Positions 37,692 through 47,333 of a stretch of 47,333 bases of DNA are shown here, in pieces. The position numbers and the translations under genes are program-made. Below the pieces are notes generated by a model, which saw only the letters and a list, made by a program, of their open reading frames with translations, did not search any database and was not told where the DNA came from. Numbering within the stretch: position 1 is the first letter of the stretch; each line of letters starts with the position of its first letter. Source of the DNA: Brevundimonas denitrificans (GTDB lineage: Bacteria > Pseudomonadota > Alphaproteobacteria > Caulobacterales > Caulobacteraceae); NCBI RefSeq assembly GCF_030160755.1, contig NZ_BSOY01000014.1:1-47333 (forward strand). Direction: 5' to 3'.

Positions 37692-37856
37692 CCCTTCTCC
37701 CCTTGCGGGAGAAGGTGGCCGAGCGAAGCGAGGTCGGATGAGGGGTCACACCGGCGGAGCCGGCGAGCGCGCCACCGACGGTCGATGACTCTCGCCGTCA
37801 GAGAAACCCCTCATCCGTCAGCCTTCGGCCGCCACCTTCTCCCGCAAGGGGAGAAG
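37692..37856. repeat. Inverted palindromic repeat pair (REP/MITE-like)
   Basis: Two arms of about 52-55 nt (37692-37746 and 37805-37856) are reverse complements of each other, apart from a short variable stretch. They flank a 58-nt centre. Each arm itself ends in a hairpin with CCTTCTCCCC and GGGGAGAAGG. Elements of this style are common between genes in alphaproteobacteria. It starts 5 nt after the cobS stop. A shorter copy of the hairpin lies at 13026-13051. Confidence 0.82.
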
Positions 37857-37862
37857 GAATGC

Positions 37863-38438
37863 TCACCCAGCCCCGTTCCGCCACGCCCCCGCCGCCATCC
37901 CGCGCGCTGTCTCCCGCACCCCCTCCGGCCACGCCTCCGTCGCCGCGTCGAACGCCGTCCAGTCCCCGGCGAACAGCATCCGCGTCGCCTCCTCATAGCC
38001 GGGCAGATCGCCCGCGATCGCCGTCATGAAACGGTAGGTCGCCTCCTTGGACCGCCGCGCCCGGTCCGGCCCCTCGGCCTCTTTCAGCGCGCCCTCGACC
38101 AATTTGCGCAACGCGACCGAGGCCCCACCCGGCTGGCCGGCCAGCCAATCCCAGTGGCGCGGCAATAATGTGACTTCTCGCGCCGTGACGCCCAGCTTCG
38201 GCCGGCCGGGACCGCGCTTCTCCGGCTCCGGCGCCGGGGTCAGCCGGGCGGTGGCCTCGTCCACGGTCCCGCGCAGGTCCAGGTCCACCACCCGCCCCGT
38301 GGCCAGATCGATGACCAGCGGCGCCGTCTCCGCCTCGGCCGCCGCCCGGATATCGGCCAGCACCGCCCCCAGCGGCCCGCGGGCGATCAGGCGGTGGGCC
38401 GAAAAGACGACGACGGGCAGGTCGATGGACGCGGACAT
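37863..38438 (-). CDS. DUF2239-family protein
   Basis: 191 aa. The conserved block GPGRPKLGVTAREVTLLPRHWDWLAGQPGGASVALRKLVE (shown in parts) at about residues 75-115 is the DUF2239 signature. The N-terminal part has VVFSAHRLIARGPLGAVLADI and a strand IDLATGRVVDLDLRGT. The short basic GRPKLG resembles an AT-hook-like DNA contact, and the family is sometimes thought to bind nucleic acid, without proof. The gene is opposite to cobS and touches the repeat pair. Confidence 0.8.
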   Translation of the reverse strand: MSASIDLPVVVFSAHRLIARGPLGAVLADIRAAAEAETAPLVIDLATGRVVDLDLRGTVDEATARLTPAPEPEKRGPGRPKLGVTAREVTLLPRHWDWLAGQPGGASVALRKLVEGALKEAEGPDRARRSKEATYRFMTAIAGDLPGYEEATRMLFAGDWTAFDAATEAWPEGVRETARGMAAGAWRNGAG

Positions 38439-38561
38439 GGCGGGCTCCGGGCCGGACGCGGCTGCGTCCGGTTCTGACGTAGGGGCGTCCTATCCTGCGC
38501 GCCGGGCGGCGCCGGACGGGGAGGACGCGGTGGATCAGTCTGACGCAGCGAATGGAGCGAA

Positions 38562-38597
38562 CGCTTCGGACGCTTCGGACGCTTCGGACGCTTCGGA
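38562..38597. repeat. 9-bp tandem repeat, four units
   Basis: Four exact copies of cgcttcgga in tandem, with a fifth partial unit. It lies in the 359-nt region 38439-38797 between DUF2239 and the CsbD-like gene, which otherwise shows no gene or clear promoter. Confidence 0.8.
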
Positions 38598-38797
38598 CGG
38601 TGTTTTTACGTCCCACGCCTCGGGAAACCGCTTTCTACCCGGATCAAACACTCGCCGTCAATATAACCCGGATACAATCGACGCGACCGGGAAGCGCCGA
38701 ATTCCTTCGCCCCGGACGCCTTGCCGCAGGAACAACCGATCCCGACATGCACTTCCGGTTCAGGCCTCCCCGCCCCGTTCAAACCAAGGATTTCCTC

Positions 38798-39103
38798 ATG
38801 ACCGACCAACGCATCGAAGGCGCCGCCGCCGAGCTCGAGTGCAAGGTCCAGTCCGGCCTCGGCCGCCTGACCGGCGACACGAAGCTGCAGCTCGACGGCA
38901 AGCTCAACGAGGTGAAGGGCCGGGCGCTGGACGCCTATGGCCGCGTCATCGACGGGCTGGACGGCCTGGTCGAGAAGGCGCCGCTCGAATATCAGGGCCG
39001 GGCGCGTCAGGGTCTCGACTTCGCCCGTCGCAAGCCGCTGCTGACCACCGGCATCGTCGCCGGTCTGGCCGTGCTGCTCAGCGGCCTGGGCCGCCGCCGC
39101 TAG
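38798..39103 (+). CDS. CsbD-like small protein with membrane tail
   Basis: 101 aa from ATG 38798 with AAGGA upstream; the frame is open further 5' through the 9-bp repeats but that part is not protein-like. Residues about 10-50 (CKVQSGLGRLTGDTKLQLDG, KLNEVKGRALDAYG) resemble the CsbD helical hairpin of stress proteins. The C-terminus (KPLLTTGIVAGLAVLLSGLG) is one hydrophobic segment ending in RRR. Likely a stress-induced envelope-associated protein. I found no good EcfG promoter upstream. Confidence 0.7.
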   Translation: MTDQRIEGAAAELECKVQSGLGRLTGDTKLQLDGKLNEVKGRALDAYGRVIDGLDGLVEKAPLEYQGRARQGLDFARRKPLLTTGIVAGLAVLLSGLGRRR

Positions 39104-39110
39104 GACCGCT

Positions 39111-39800
39111 TCAGAAGCCCCAGAACACCGAGGCGACGACGGCGTTGTCCTCGGTGTCGCTGTCCACCCAGTCCACGCCGAGAGTGAAGGCGCCCAGCGG
39201 CGCCGCGACGCCGACGCGCCAGTCGGTCTTGCCGTCGGGGGCGAAGCCGCCGTCCTCATGGCCGACCATGGCGTGCAGGCTCACGGGCCAGTCTTCGGGC
39301 GCGTATTCGGCGCGGGTCCAGACCCAGGTGTTGGCCTCGTCGCCGGTGCCGGTCTGGGACGGGGCCCAGACGACGCCGGTGCTGAAGGTCGCGTCGCCCA
39401 AGGTGCGGCCGATCTGCGCGGGGAATTCGACATAGTTCACGTCGTCGCCGTCGGGGTAGACGTTGGACCAGACGCCGAGGTCGATGTCGAAGCCTCCCGC
39501 CGATCCGGCCCAGCCGGCGTACAGGGTGACCTCCACGGTCGCGCCGTCCCCGTCCGGCCCGACGCCGTATTCCTCGATGCCCGAGCCCCAGACGCCGCCA
39601 TACAGGCCGGAAGCGTGGGACAGGGTCGCCTCGCCCTGAAGCACCGGTTCCTCAGCGGACAGGGTATAGCCCCGGTCGCGATAGTCAGAGACGGCGCCGA
39701 CACGCCCCTCGACGGACCACGGCCCCGCCTCCTGCGCGAGCGCCGGAAGGCTGGACGCACACAGCGCCGCCAGACCCGCCGCGATGACTCGATACTTCAT
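39111..39800 (-). CDS. TorF-family putative outer-membrane porin
   Basis: 229 aa from ATG 39800. Signal peptide MKYRVIAAGLAALCASSLPALA before QEAGPW. The mature protein is a run of amphipathic beta strands with the family motif VGAVSDYRDRGYTLSAEEPVLQG and GLYGGVWGSGIEEYG, LGVWSNVYPDGDDVNYVEF, ending in VVASVFWGF with a terminal Phe as in outer-membrane barrels. It fits TIGR02001 (Gcw_chp). The substrate is unknown. The gene diverges from the CHASE4-type kinase gene. Confidence 0.83.
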   Translation of the reverse strand: MKYRVIAAGLAALCASSLPALAQEAGPWSVEGRVGAVSDYRDRGYTLSAEEPVLQGEATLSHASGLYGGVWGSGIEEYGVGPDGDGATVEVTLYAGWAGSAGGFDIDLGVWSNVYPDGDDVNYVEFPAQIGRTLGDATFSTGVVWAPSQTGTGDEANTWVWTRAEYAPEDWPVSLHAMVGHEDGGFAPDGKTDWRVGVAAPLGAFTLGVDWVDSDTEDNAVVASVFWGF

Positions 39801-39932
39801 GGTCCACGCCCCGTTCCACACCGGCGACCCGTCGCACAGGGACGCGCAATCTTCCGTGTACGGTTACGATTAACCAGCGGTAACCGAGTTCCATCACCGA
39901 ACCTTATCGCCCGTCGTGCGACCGCCTTGAGC

Positions 39933-41582
39933 ATGGCGGGCCGTACAAGCTCAGAGCGCAAGGACCTCAAGCGGATCATCGCGATCACGCTGGCCGCCCT
40001 GACGCTTGTCATCGCCGGCGCGGTCGGCCTGATGGCCTATGCCGCCGCCGGCATCGACCGGGTGCAGGCCGAAAAGGAACGCGAACTGGCCCAGGTCCGC
40101 CTCGACCGCACGTTCGAAGGCCTGATCGAGAATATCAACTCCTCCGCGATCTGGAACGACGCTGTCATCACCTTCGCAGGCGAGCCCGACCTGGCCTGGA
40201 TCCAGTCCAATTTCGGCGACTACTACGCCGACTTCATGGGTCACGCCGTCACCCTGGTTTACGACCGGCACGGCGAACTGATCCTGGCCTCCCGCGACAG
40301 CGAGCCGGTCTCCGCCGCCAGCGAGCAGGCCTTCGTCGACGCCGTCGCGCCGCTGGTGGCCGAGGTGCGCCGTGAGGCCGCCGGCAGGCACGACCGCCCT
40401 CGCGTGAGCTTCGACGCCGCCGTCAACCGCTCCGCCCTGGTGCGGGCGGGGACCGACATCTATCTGGTCGGCTTCGGCACCGTGGTGCGCGAGGACCTCA
40501 AGGCGCCGCGGCTGGACAACGACCCGGTCATCGTCTCCGCCAAGCCGATTTCCGAACTTCTCATCGCCCTTGAAAAGGACCTGGCGATCCGGAGCCCGGT
40601 CCTCACCGAGGCCGGTCCCTCGCAGGACAACCAGGGCTACCTCGTTCTAAAAGGGGCGGGGGGCGTGGTGCTGGGCCAGGTGCGCTGGACGCCGGAGCGG
40701 CCGGGACTCTCGGTACTCACGGGAGCCGCGCCCGCGGTTGGAGGGCTGATCCTGCTGCTGGCCGCCGCCGCCGCGGCCCTGTTCGCGCGGGTCCGCGGCA
40801 TCGTGCGCCGGCTGGAGGAAAACCAGATGGACCTGACCGAGGCCCGCGACCGGGCCGAGGGCGCCAATATCGCCAAGACCCGGTTCCTCGGCGTCATGAG
40901 CCACGAGTTGCGCACGCCCCTCAATGGCGTGCTGGGCATGGCCGAAATCCTCGCCATGGGCGACCTCGACGCCAAGCAGCGCAGCCAGCTGGCCGTGCTG
41001 AAACAGTCGGGCGAGAACCTGCTGAGCCTGATTGAACGCCTCCTGACCGTCGCCAAGCTGGAAAAGGGCGAGATGGTCCCCAGCCCGACCGGCGTCGACG
41101 CCGTCACCCTGCTCCAGACCGTCGCGAATGCGCACCGGGCCGCGGCCGAGCGCGCCGGCCTGACCCTGACCGCCGAGGCGGACAGCTCCATCCAGGGCCT
41201 CTGGCGGCTGGACGGGGACTACCTGCGGCAGGTCCTCGATCATCTGGTCGACAACGCCCTGCGGCACACGCCCAGGGGGTCCGTGCGGCTGACGGCGCGG
41301 GCGATCGGTTCGGAGCTCGAGTTCCGGGTGGCGGACACCGGCGTCGGGATCGCCCCGTCGCGCCTGCCCGAGCTGTTCGCGAAATTCGTCCAGGCCGATG
41401 ATTCCCACACCCGCACCCGGGAGGGGGCGGGCATCGGCCTGACCCTCGCCCGCGGCCTGGTCGAGGCCATGGGCGGCGCGGTCCGCGCCATGAGCACGCC
41501 CGGAATGGGATCGATCTTCACCGTCCATCTGCCCGCCGAGCGGGTCGAGGGGCAGGCGGCGGCCGAACAGCAGGCCGCCTGA
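39933..41582 (+). CDS. Membrane sensor histidine kinase with CHASE4-like domain
   Basis: 549 aa from ATG 39933. Two transmembrane segments (about residues 14-36 and 258-283) bracket a periplasmic domain of about 220 residues with SSAIWNDAVITFAGEPDLAWIQSNFGD-type text, as in CHASE4 domains. Then come a coiled coil (RLEENQMDLTEARDRAEGAN), HisKA H-box FLGVMSHELRTPLNGVLGMAE, and the ATPase N, G1 and G2 boxes (VLDHLVDNALRHTPRG, VADTGVGIAPSRL, REGAGIGLTLARGLVEAMG). There is no receiver domain. The start MAGRTSSERKDLKRI lies just after a TTGAGC. No response regulator is nearby. The ligand is unknown. Confidence 0.92.
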   Translation: MAGRTSSERKDLKRIIAITLAALTLVIAGAVGLMAYAAAGIDRVQAEKERELAQVRLDRTFEGLIENINSSAIWNDAVITFAGEPDLAWIQSNFGDYYADFMGHAVTLVYDRHGELILASRDSEPVSAASEQAFVDAVAPLVAEVRREAAGRHDRPRVSFDAAVNRSALVRAGTDIYLVGFGTVVREDLKAPRLDNDPVIVSAKPISELLIALEKDLAIRSPVLTEAGPSQDNQGYLVLKGAGGVVLGQVRWTPERPGLSVLTGAAPAVGGLILLLAAAAAALFARVRGIVRRLEENQMDLTEARDRAEGANIAKTRFLGVMSHELRTPLNGVLGMAEILAMGDLDAKQRSQLAVLKQSGENLLSLIERLLTVAKLEKGEMVPSPTGVDAVTLLQTVANAHRAAAERAGLTLTAEADSSIQGLWRLDGDYLRQVLDHLVDNALRHTPRGSVRLTARAIGSELEFRVADTGVGIAPSRLPELFAKFVQADDSHTRTREGAGIGLTLARGLVEAMGGAVRAMSTPGMGSIFTVHLPAERVEGQAAAEQQAA

Positions 41583-41586
41583 GGCC

Positions 41587-42168
41587 TCAGCCGTTTTCCG
41601 CCGCCGCCGCGAAGAGGCGGGCGATCTCGCCGTCCACGGCGCCGGGTCCGTCCAGTTCAATCACGGCCGACAGACGTTCGGACCAGCTTTCCTTGCGCGC
41701 GGCGGGCATCAGGCGCGGCGACGCCGTCGGCTCCAGCTTCAGCCCCAATAACGCCCGGCCGCCCTTCAACGGCCGGGTCGCCGCGAACTGCACGGCCCGG
41801 CTGAACGCGGTGTAGCCCTTGCGCTGCCCCGAGATCACGCCGTCAACGCCCGCCGCCGCGCGTTCGATCGCCTCAAGAATGGCCAGCGACCGCGGCTCGC
41901 TCCACAGGGCGGCGCGCAAGGCCTCGGCGTCATCCCAGCCCATGGCCTCGTCGGGTCGCGCCGCGCTGAGGATGTGGGCCGCATGATTGGCGCCGATGCC
42001 ATGAGTCGCCTTCAACCAGGCCGCCTGGGCCCGGGGCCGGGTCTCGGGACAGCCCTTGAGGATGTCGACCCAGACCGCCACCGGCCGTCCGGTGGCCCTC
42101 TCGAAATTGGCCTCGACCGTGGCGAACCATTTCCGCTGCCGTTCGGTCAGCCCCGCGCCGCTCTTCAT
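41587..42168 (-). CDS. DUF4287/DUF5655-type protein
   Basis: 193 aa. The N-terminal 70 residues have the DUF4287 pattern: TGRPVAVWVDILKGC, AAWLKATHGIGANHAAHIL. The C-terminal half has YTAFSRAVQFAATRPLKGGRALLGLKLE, as in the DUF5655 domain, which often pairs with it. Both are of unknown function and the assignment is by eye. The gene converges with the kinase gene (4 nt apart) and is followed upstream by the clpA terminator. Confidence 0.68.
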   Translation of the reverse strand: MKSGAGLTERQRKWFATVEANFERATGRPVAVWVDILKGCPETRPRAQAAWLKATHGIGANHAAHILSAARPDEAMGWDDAEALRAALWSEPRSLAILEAIERAAAGVDGVISGQRKGYTAFSRAVQFAATRPLKGGRALLGLKLEPTASPRLMPAARKESWSERLSAVIELDGPGAVDGEIARLFAAAAENG

Positions 42169-42216
42169 GGTCCCCGCCTCCGCTCGTCCGGGACCTTGCC
42201 CCCGCCCGCGGCAAAG

Positions 42217-42245
42217 AAAAAGGCCCCGGCGGCGACGCCGGGGCC
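42217..42245 (-). terminator. Terminator after clpA
   Basis: GGCCCCGGCG-tcgc-CGCCGGGGCC stem followed on the minus strand by TTTTTCTTT. Confidence 0.88.
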
Positions 42246-42269
42246 TCGTTCATCGGGCGACGGACTGGA

Positions 42270-44582
<2,313 letters not shown>

Positions 44583-44595
44583 GGGGAAGTTCCTC

Positions 44596-44931
44596 TCAGT
44601 CCTTTTCCATCGTGCATTGCAGGGGGTGCTGGTGGCGTCGCGCCGTCTCGATCACCTGGGCGACCTTGGTCTCGGCCACTTCGTAGGTGAAGACGCCGCA
44701 CACTCCGACGCCATGCTGGTGCACATGCAGCATGATGCGAGTGGCCGCCTCGCGGTCCTTCTGGAAGAACCGCTCCAGCACATAGATGACGAACTCCATC
44801 GGCGTGTAGTCGTCGTTCAGGATCAGCACCCGGTACAGCGAGGGCTTCTGAAGCTTCGGCTTGGTCTCGGTGACCGTGGCGGCGCCGAGACCTCCACCTT
44901 GTTGTTCACCTGGCCTGCGGGACGGCGGCAT
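44596..44931 (-). CDS. clpS: ClpS adaptor for N-end-rule substrates
   Basis: 111 aa. The core ClpS fold starts at about residue 32 ([25 protein letters not shown]), containing the Asn-Asp-Asp and Met pocket that reads N-terminal Leu, Phe, Tyr or Trp. Then come [21 protein letters not shown] with the pocket His and the ClpA-binding C-terminal helix. The first 25 residues are a flexible Gly/Pro-rich tail needed to modulate ClpA. Typical length. First gene of the clpS-clpA operon. Confidence 0.95.
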   Translation of the reverse strand: MPPSRRPGEQQGGGLGAATVTETKPKLQKPSLYRVLILNDDYTPMEFVIYVLERFFQKDREAATRIMLHVHQHGVGVCGVFTYEVAETKVAQVIETARRHQHPLQCTMEKD

Positions 44932-45042
44932 TCGTAATCCGTATGGGGAGAGTCGATGGATCAGATAGGGAATGATGGCCTGATTTACAGGGGCGTCCAG
45001 TCACAGCTTGCGTGACGGGCGATGAAACTTCCGGAGTGACAC

Positions 45043-45393
45043 ATGGATCACCGCAAACTGGGACTGCGCGTCTACGGGACGGCTGCGGACTATCCGGCCG
45101 CCTTTCGACTGGCGGAGCGGCTCATCGCGGCGCTCGCTCCGATCGCGACGGTGCGTGAGTGCCGCGTTTATCCCTACTGGAAGTTCGAGGACCAGTTCGG
45201 CCTGTGGCTGGAACTGGCGTCTCCCGATCAGGCCGCGACCTTCGAGGCGGTGAAAGCCCTTGCGGCTCCGGGGTGGGAAGCCTCCGGCGGACCTGACGAC
45301 CGGGACGAAGTTTGGAACCGCGGCGCCCACGGCGGCGAGGCCATCCTGGCTGAAGCGACCTGGATGCACCTGAACCTCTGGGGCGAGGCCTGA
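45043..45393 (+). CDS. Small soluble protein of unknown function
   Basis: 116 aa from ATG 45043 with GGAG about 8 nt upstream. Composition is Ala/Trp-rich: LGLRVYGTAADYPAAFRLAE, VYPYWKFEDQFGLWLELASP, then WNRGAHGGEAILAEATWMHLNLWG. It reads like an alpha/beta ferredoxin-type fold, seen also in immunity-like proteins, but no family can be claimed. It is divergent from clpS and followed by a strong terminator. Confidence 0.6.
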   Translation: MDHRKLGLRVYGTAADYPAAFRLAERLIAALAPIATVRECRVYPYWKFEDQFGLWLELASPDQAATFEAVKALAAPGWEASGGPDDRDEVWNRGAHGGEAILAEATWMHLNLWGEA

Positions 45394-45401
45394 CGCAATC
45401 G

Positions 45402-45430
45402 AAAAAGCCCCCGGCGTTTCCGCCGGGGGC
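45402..45430. terminator. Bidirectional terminator between the 45043 gene and phasin
   Basis: GCCCCCGGCG-tttc-CGCCGGGGGC stem with AAAAA before it (TTTTT on the minus strand). It mainly serves the phasin gene. Confidence 0.85.
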
Positions 45431-45459
45431 TCGTCCGTAAGCTTACTTCGGTCTCAGGC

Positions 45460-45999
45460 CTAGCGGGCGGCCTGGAACTTTTCGACCGAAGCGGTGACGC
45501 GCTCGGTGATCGGCTGGAAGCTGTTCTTGACCGAGGCGGTCAGGACGTCCGTCGCCTTGGTGACTTCAGCCAGATAGGCCTCGGTCGCCGACTTGGCCCA
45601 GGTCGTCTGCAGCTCGAGCAGCTCCTGGATCGAGCGGGCCTGCGACATCGACTGGGCGGCGGCGGTGGCGTCTTCCCACGACTTCTTGGTGAAGGCGACG
45701 CCTTGAGCCGACAGGGTCTCGACGCCCTTCTGGGCGGCGGCGGCCGAGGCGACGAGGGCTTCCAGGTTCTGCTTCGACTGGGCGTTCAGCTCGGTCAGGC
45801 CGGCGGTCGACTTGTCGGCGACTTCGCGCAGCGCCTTGGCGCCGGCGGCCTGGGCCTGCTCGGCATTGGCCTGGAACGTGGCCTGGGCCTTCTCGGCCGA
45901 AGCCTTGACGGTCGCCGTAGCGGTTTCGACGGTCTTCTTCACGGTGTCCGTGGCGGTTTCGACGGTCTTCTTGACGGTGTCGGCGGTGGTGTCAGCCAT
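45460..45999 (-). CDS. Phasin-family granule-associated protein
   Basis: 179 aa from ATG 45999 (MADTTADTVKK) with GGAG upstream; a longer open frame is not meaningful. The N-terminus has an exact 10-residue duplication (TVKKTVETAT twice). The rest is a long Ala/Gln/Lys-rich amphipathic coil with phasin motifs (EKAQATFQANAEQAQAAG, LTELNAQSKQNLEALVASA, LLELQTTWAKSATEAYLAEV, FQPITERVTASVEKFQ). It coats polyhydroxyalkanoate granules. No PHA synthase gene is in the window. A good vegetative promoter candidate lies upstream. Confidence 0.9.
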   Translation of the reverse strand: MADTTADTVKKTVETATDTVKKTVETATATVKASAEKAQATFQANAEQAQAAGAKALREVADKSTAGLTELNAQSKQNLEALVASAAAAQKGVETLSAQGVAFTKKSWEDATAAAQSMSQARSIQELLELQTTWAKSATEAYLAEVTKATDVLTASVKNSFQPITERVTASVEKFQAAR

Positions 46000-46080
46000 G
46001 ATGATCTCCAGTATCGTTTCGCGGCGGGGGGACCGCCTGTGATCGGTTCCGCGAGGAGCCAGTCCATCGCGACAGACGGT

Positions 46081-46109
46081 CATATGGTGCAAGTGCGAAC
46101 AGACGTCAA
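46081..46109 (-). promoter_or_regulatory. Candidate promoter of the phasin gene
   Basis: TTGACG (46109-46104), 17 nt, CATATG (46086-46081) on the minus strand, about 85 nt before the start codon. The rest of the 253-nt gap 46000-46252 holds the divergent promoter region of the carboxypeptidase gene. Confidence 0.45.
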
Positions 46110-46252
46110 GGGAAAATGGTGCGCTGCACAAAAGTTCACAAAATCGTTGACGGGTTGTTTACCCTCACGAAACCGGAATGACGCATGTTAGCCTTTCGTC
46201 AGCGTCGCGTGGTGGGGCCGCCGTCGCGCTAATGTCTTGTGAGGCCTGATCT

Positions 46253-47333
46253 TTGCCGCTCTCCGCCCTGATCCGTCGCGGCTTCCTGTCGCTGCTGCTG
46301 GCCGTCGCGGTCACGCTGACGCCGACACGCGCGCCGCACGCCCAGTCCGCTGACAATGCGCGTTATGCCGCCATCGTCGTGGACGCCGAGTCGGGCGAGG
46401 TGCTGTTCGCCCGCCACGCTGACAGCCGCCGTTATCCCGCCTCCATCACCAAGGTGATGACCCTGTATCTGACGTTCGAGGCTCTCGCCGAAGGCAAGGT
46501 GAAGCTGGACGACGTCCTGACCGTCTCCCCCCATGCCGCCAGCCAGCCGCCGTCGAAACTGGGCCTTGCCGCGGGCCAGACCATCACCCTCGACGACGCC
46601 ATGCGCGCCACGGCCGTACGCAGCGCCAATGACATGGCCGTGGCCCTGGCCGAACACATCGGCGGGTCCGAGGCGCGCTTCACCGCGCAGATGACCCTCA
46701 AGGCCCGCGAACTGGGCATGACCCAGACCCGGTACGTCAACGCCAACGGCCTGCCCGACGCCCGTCAGCTGACCTCCGCCCGCGACCTGGCCATCCTGGC
46801 CCGGGCCGTCATGCGGGACTATCCGCAGTACTATCGCTATTTCGGCCTGCACGACTGGGCCTACAACGGCCGGGACTACCGCAACACCAACGGCCTGCTG
46901 CGCGGCGGCGCGGGCTATGACGGCATGAAGACGGGCTATACCAACGCGTCCGGCTATAATCTGGCCGCCTCGGCGGTGCGCGACGGGCGTCGCATCATCA
47001 CCATCGTCCTGGGCGGCCGATCGACGGCCAGCCGCAACGCCCACGTCGCCGCCCTGATGGACACGGGCTTCGAAGTCGAACGCGCCCGCGCCCGGGGCGA
47101 GACCATCCAGGTGGCGCAGACCTTCTTCGAGGCCCGTGGCTTCGGCATCGGCCCCGACAGCAACGGCCCGATCGAATACGCCGCCGTCGCCGATGACGAG
47201 GACGGCGAGACCGGCGCCGGATCCAGCGCTCCGCCGTCTGCCGGCGTCGCCTACGCCGCCCTGCCCGCCAGTCCGGTCCAGCCGGCGCGCGTGACGCCGC
47301 CGCCGTCCGAACGCGCCTCGGTCGAGCGGCCCG
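46253..47333 (+). CDS. D-alanyl-D-alanine carboxypeptidase (3' end cut by window)
   Basis: Open from a TTG at 46253 to the window end, 360 codons; a TGA lies two codons upstream, so the TTG is the earliest possible start, with GAGG about 8 nt before it. Signal peptide (LIRRGFLSLLLAVAVTLTP). Penicillin-binding catalytic motifs are intact: SxxK in YPASITKVMTLYL (about residue 62), SxN in AVRSANDMAVAL (about 122) and KTG in YDGMKTGYTNASGY (about 225). It trims the terminal D-Ala from peptidoglycan pentapeptides in the periplasm (DacF/PBP5 class). After residue 300 the sequence becomes Pro/Ala-rich and the C-terminus is missing. Confidence 0.92.
   Translation, partial: MPLSALIRRGFLSLLLAVAVTLTPTRAPHAQSADNARYAAIVVDAESGEVLFARHADSRRYPASITKVMTLYLTFEALAEGKVKLDDVLTVSPHAASQPPSKLGLAAGQTITLDDAMRATAVRSANDMAVALAEHIGGSEARFTAQMTLKARELGMTQTRYVNANGLPDARQLTSARDLAILARAVMRDYPQYYRYFGLHDWAYNGRDYRNTNGLLRGGAGYDGMKTGYTNASGYNLAASAVRDGRRIITIVLGGRSTASRNAHVAALMDTGFEVERARARGETIQVAQTFFEARGFGIGPDSNGPIEYAAVADDEDGETGAGSSAPPSAGVAYAALPASPVQPARVTPPPSERASVERP

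Noticed and set aside
38552..38797. Upstream extension of the CsbD-like protein through the 9-bp repeats
   Set aside because: A good ribosome site precedes ATG 38798 and the extension is repeat-derived (TLRTLRTLR) text.
45999..46131. N-terminal extension of the phasin
   Set aside because: It would pass through the promoter candidate and ribosome site; the family-like sequence begins at MADTTADTVKK.

Overview
The window is a high-GC chromosomal segment from an alphaproteobacterium, most likely a member of the Caulobacterales (Brevundimonas or a close relative). The grounds are the lon / clpX / cicA-like / clpP / tig neighbourhood, an EcfG-type stress promoter motif, a TonB-dependent receptor carrying the LDDVIVTGSRI-type segment, a TorF-type porin, a phasin, DUF2239 and CobS. 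The genus is an inference from gene content and style, not from a marker gene. I see no rRNA, tRNA, CRISPR array, insertion sequence or prophage.

Layout. 1-3.8 kb: a partial secreted protein and a large TonB-dependent receptor on the minus strand. 3.8-13 kb: mostly housekeeping metabolism, namely a rhodanese/DUF442-like protein, an MBL-fold hydrolase, a DUF1499 membrane protein with an AlkK-type acyl-CoA ligase, a uridine kinase-like enzyme, a TetR regulator, PdxH, a degenerate DnaJ-like protein next to AroC, and a pirin. 13-24.7 kb: a proteostasis block read mainly on the minus strand (tig, four tandem paralogous secreted proteins, clpP, clpX, lon), with the HAD protein CicA on the opposite strand between clpP and clpX. 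24.7-31.6 kb: an MBL hydrolase, small stress-type proteins (DUF883-like, KGG repeat), a single-chain EgtB-EgtD ergothioneine enzyme, threonine aldolase, an MscS channel and a small cysteine-motif protein. 31.6-41.6 kb: an RcnB-like protein, two membrane histidine kinases (one hybrid), BolA, a J-domain protein, an FAD monooxygenase, CobS without CobT, a palindromic repeat pair, DUF2239, a CsbD-like protein and a porin. 41.6-47.3 kb: a DUF4287-type protein, the clpS-clpA operon, a small unknown, a phasin and a 3'-truncated D-Ala-D-Ala carboxypeptidase.

The main theme is ATP-dependent proteolysis and folding. Lon, ClpXP, trigger factor and ClpAS lie within about 32 kb, with a heat-shock-type promoter candidate upstream of lon. 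The least understood part is the array of four paralogous exported proteins inserted between tig and clpP. Each carries two conserved Cys, an RWWH/Q core and an N-terminal segment that resembles a TonB box. The next most distinctive gene is the EgtB-EgtD fusion, whose domain order is the reverse of fungal Egt1.
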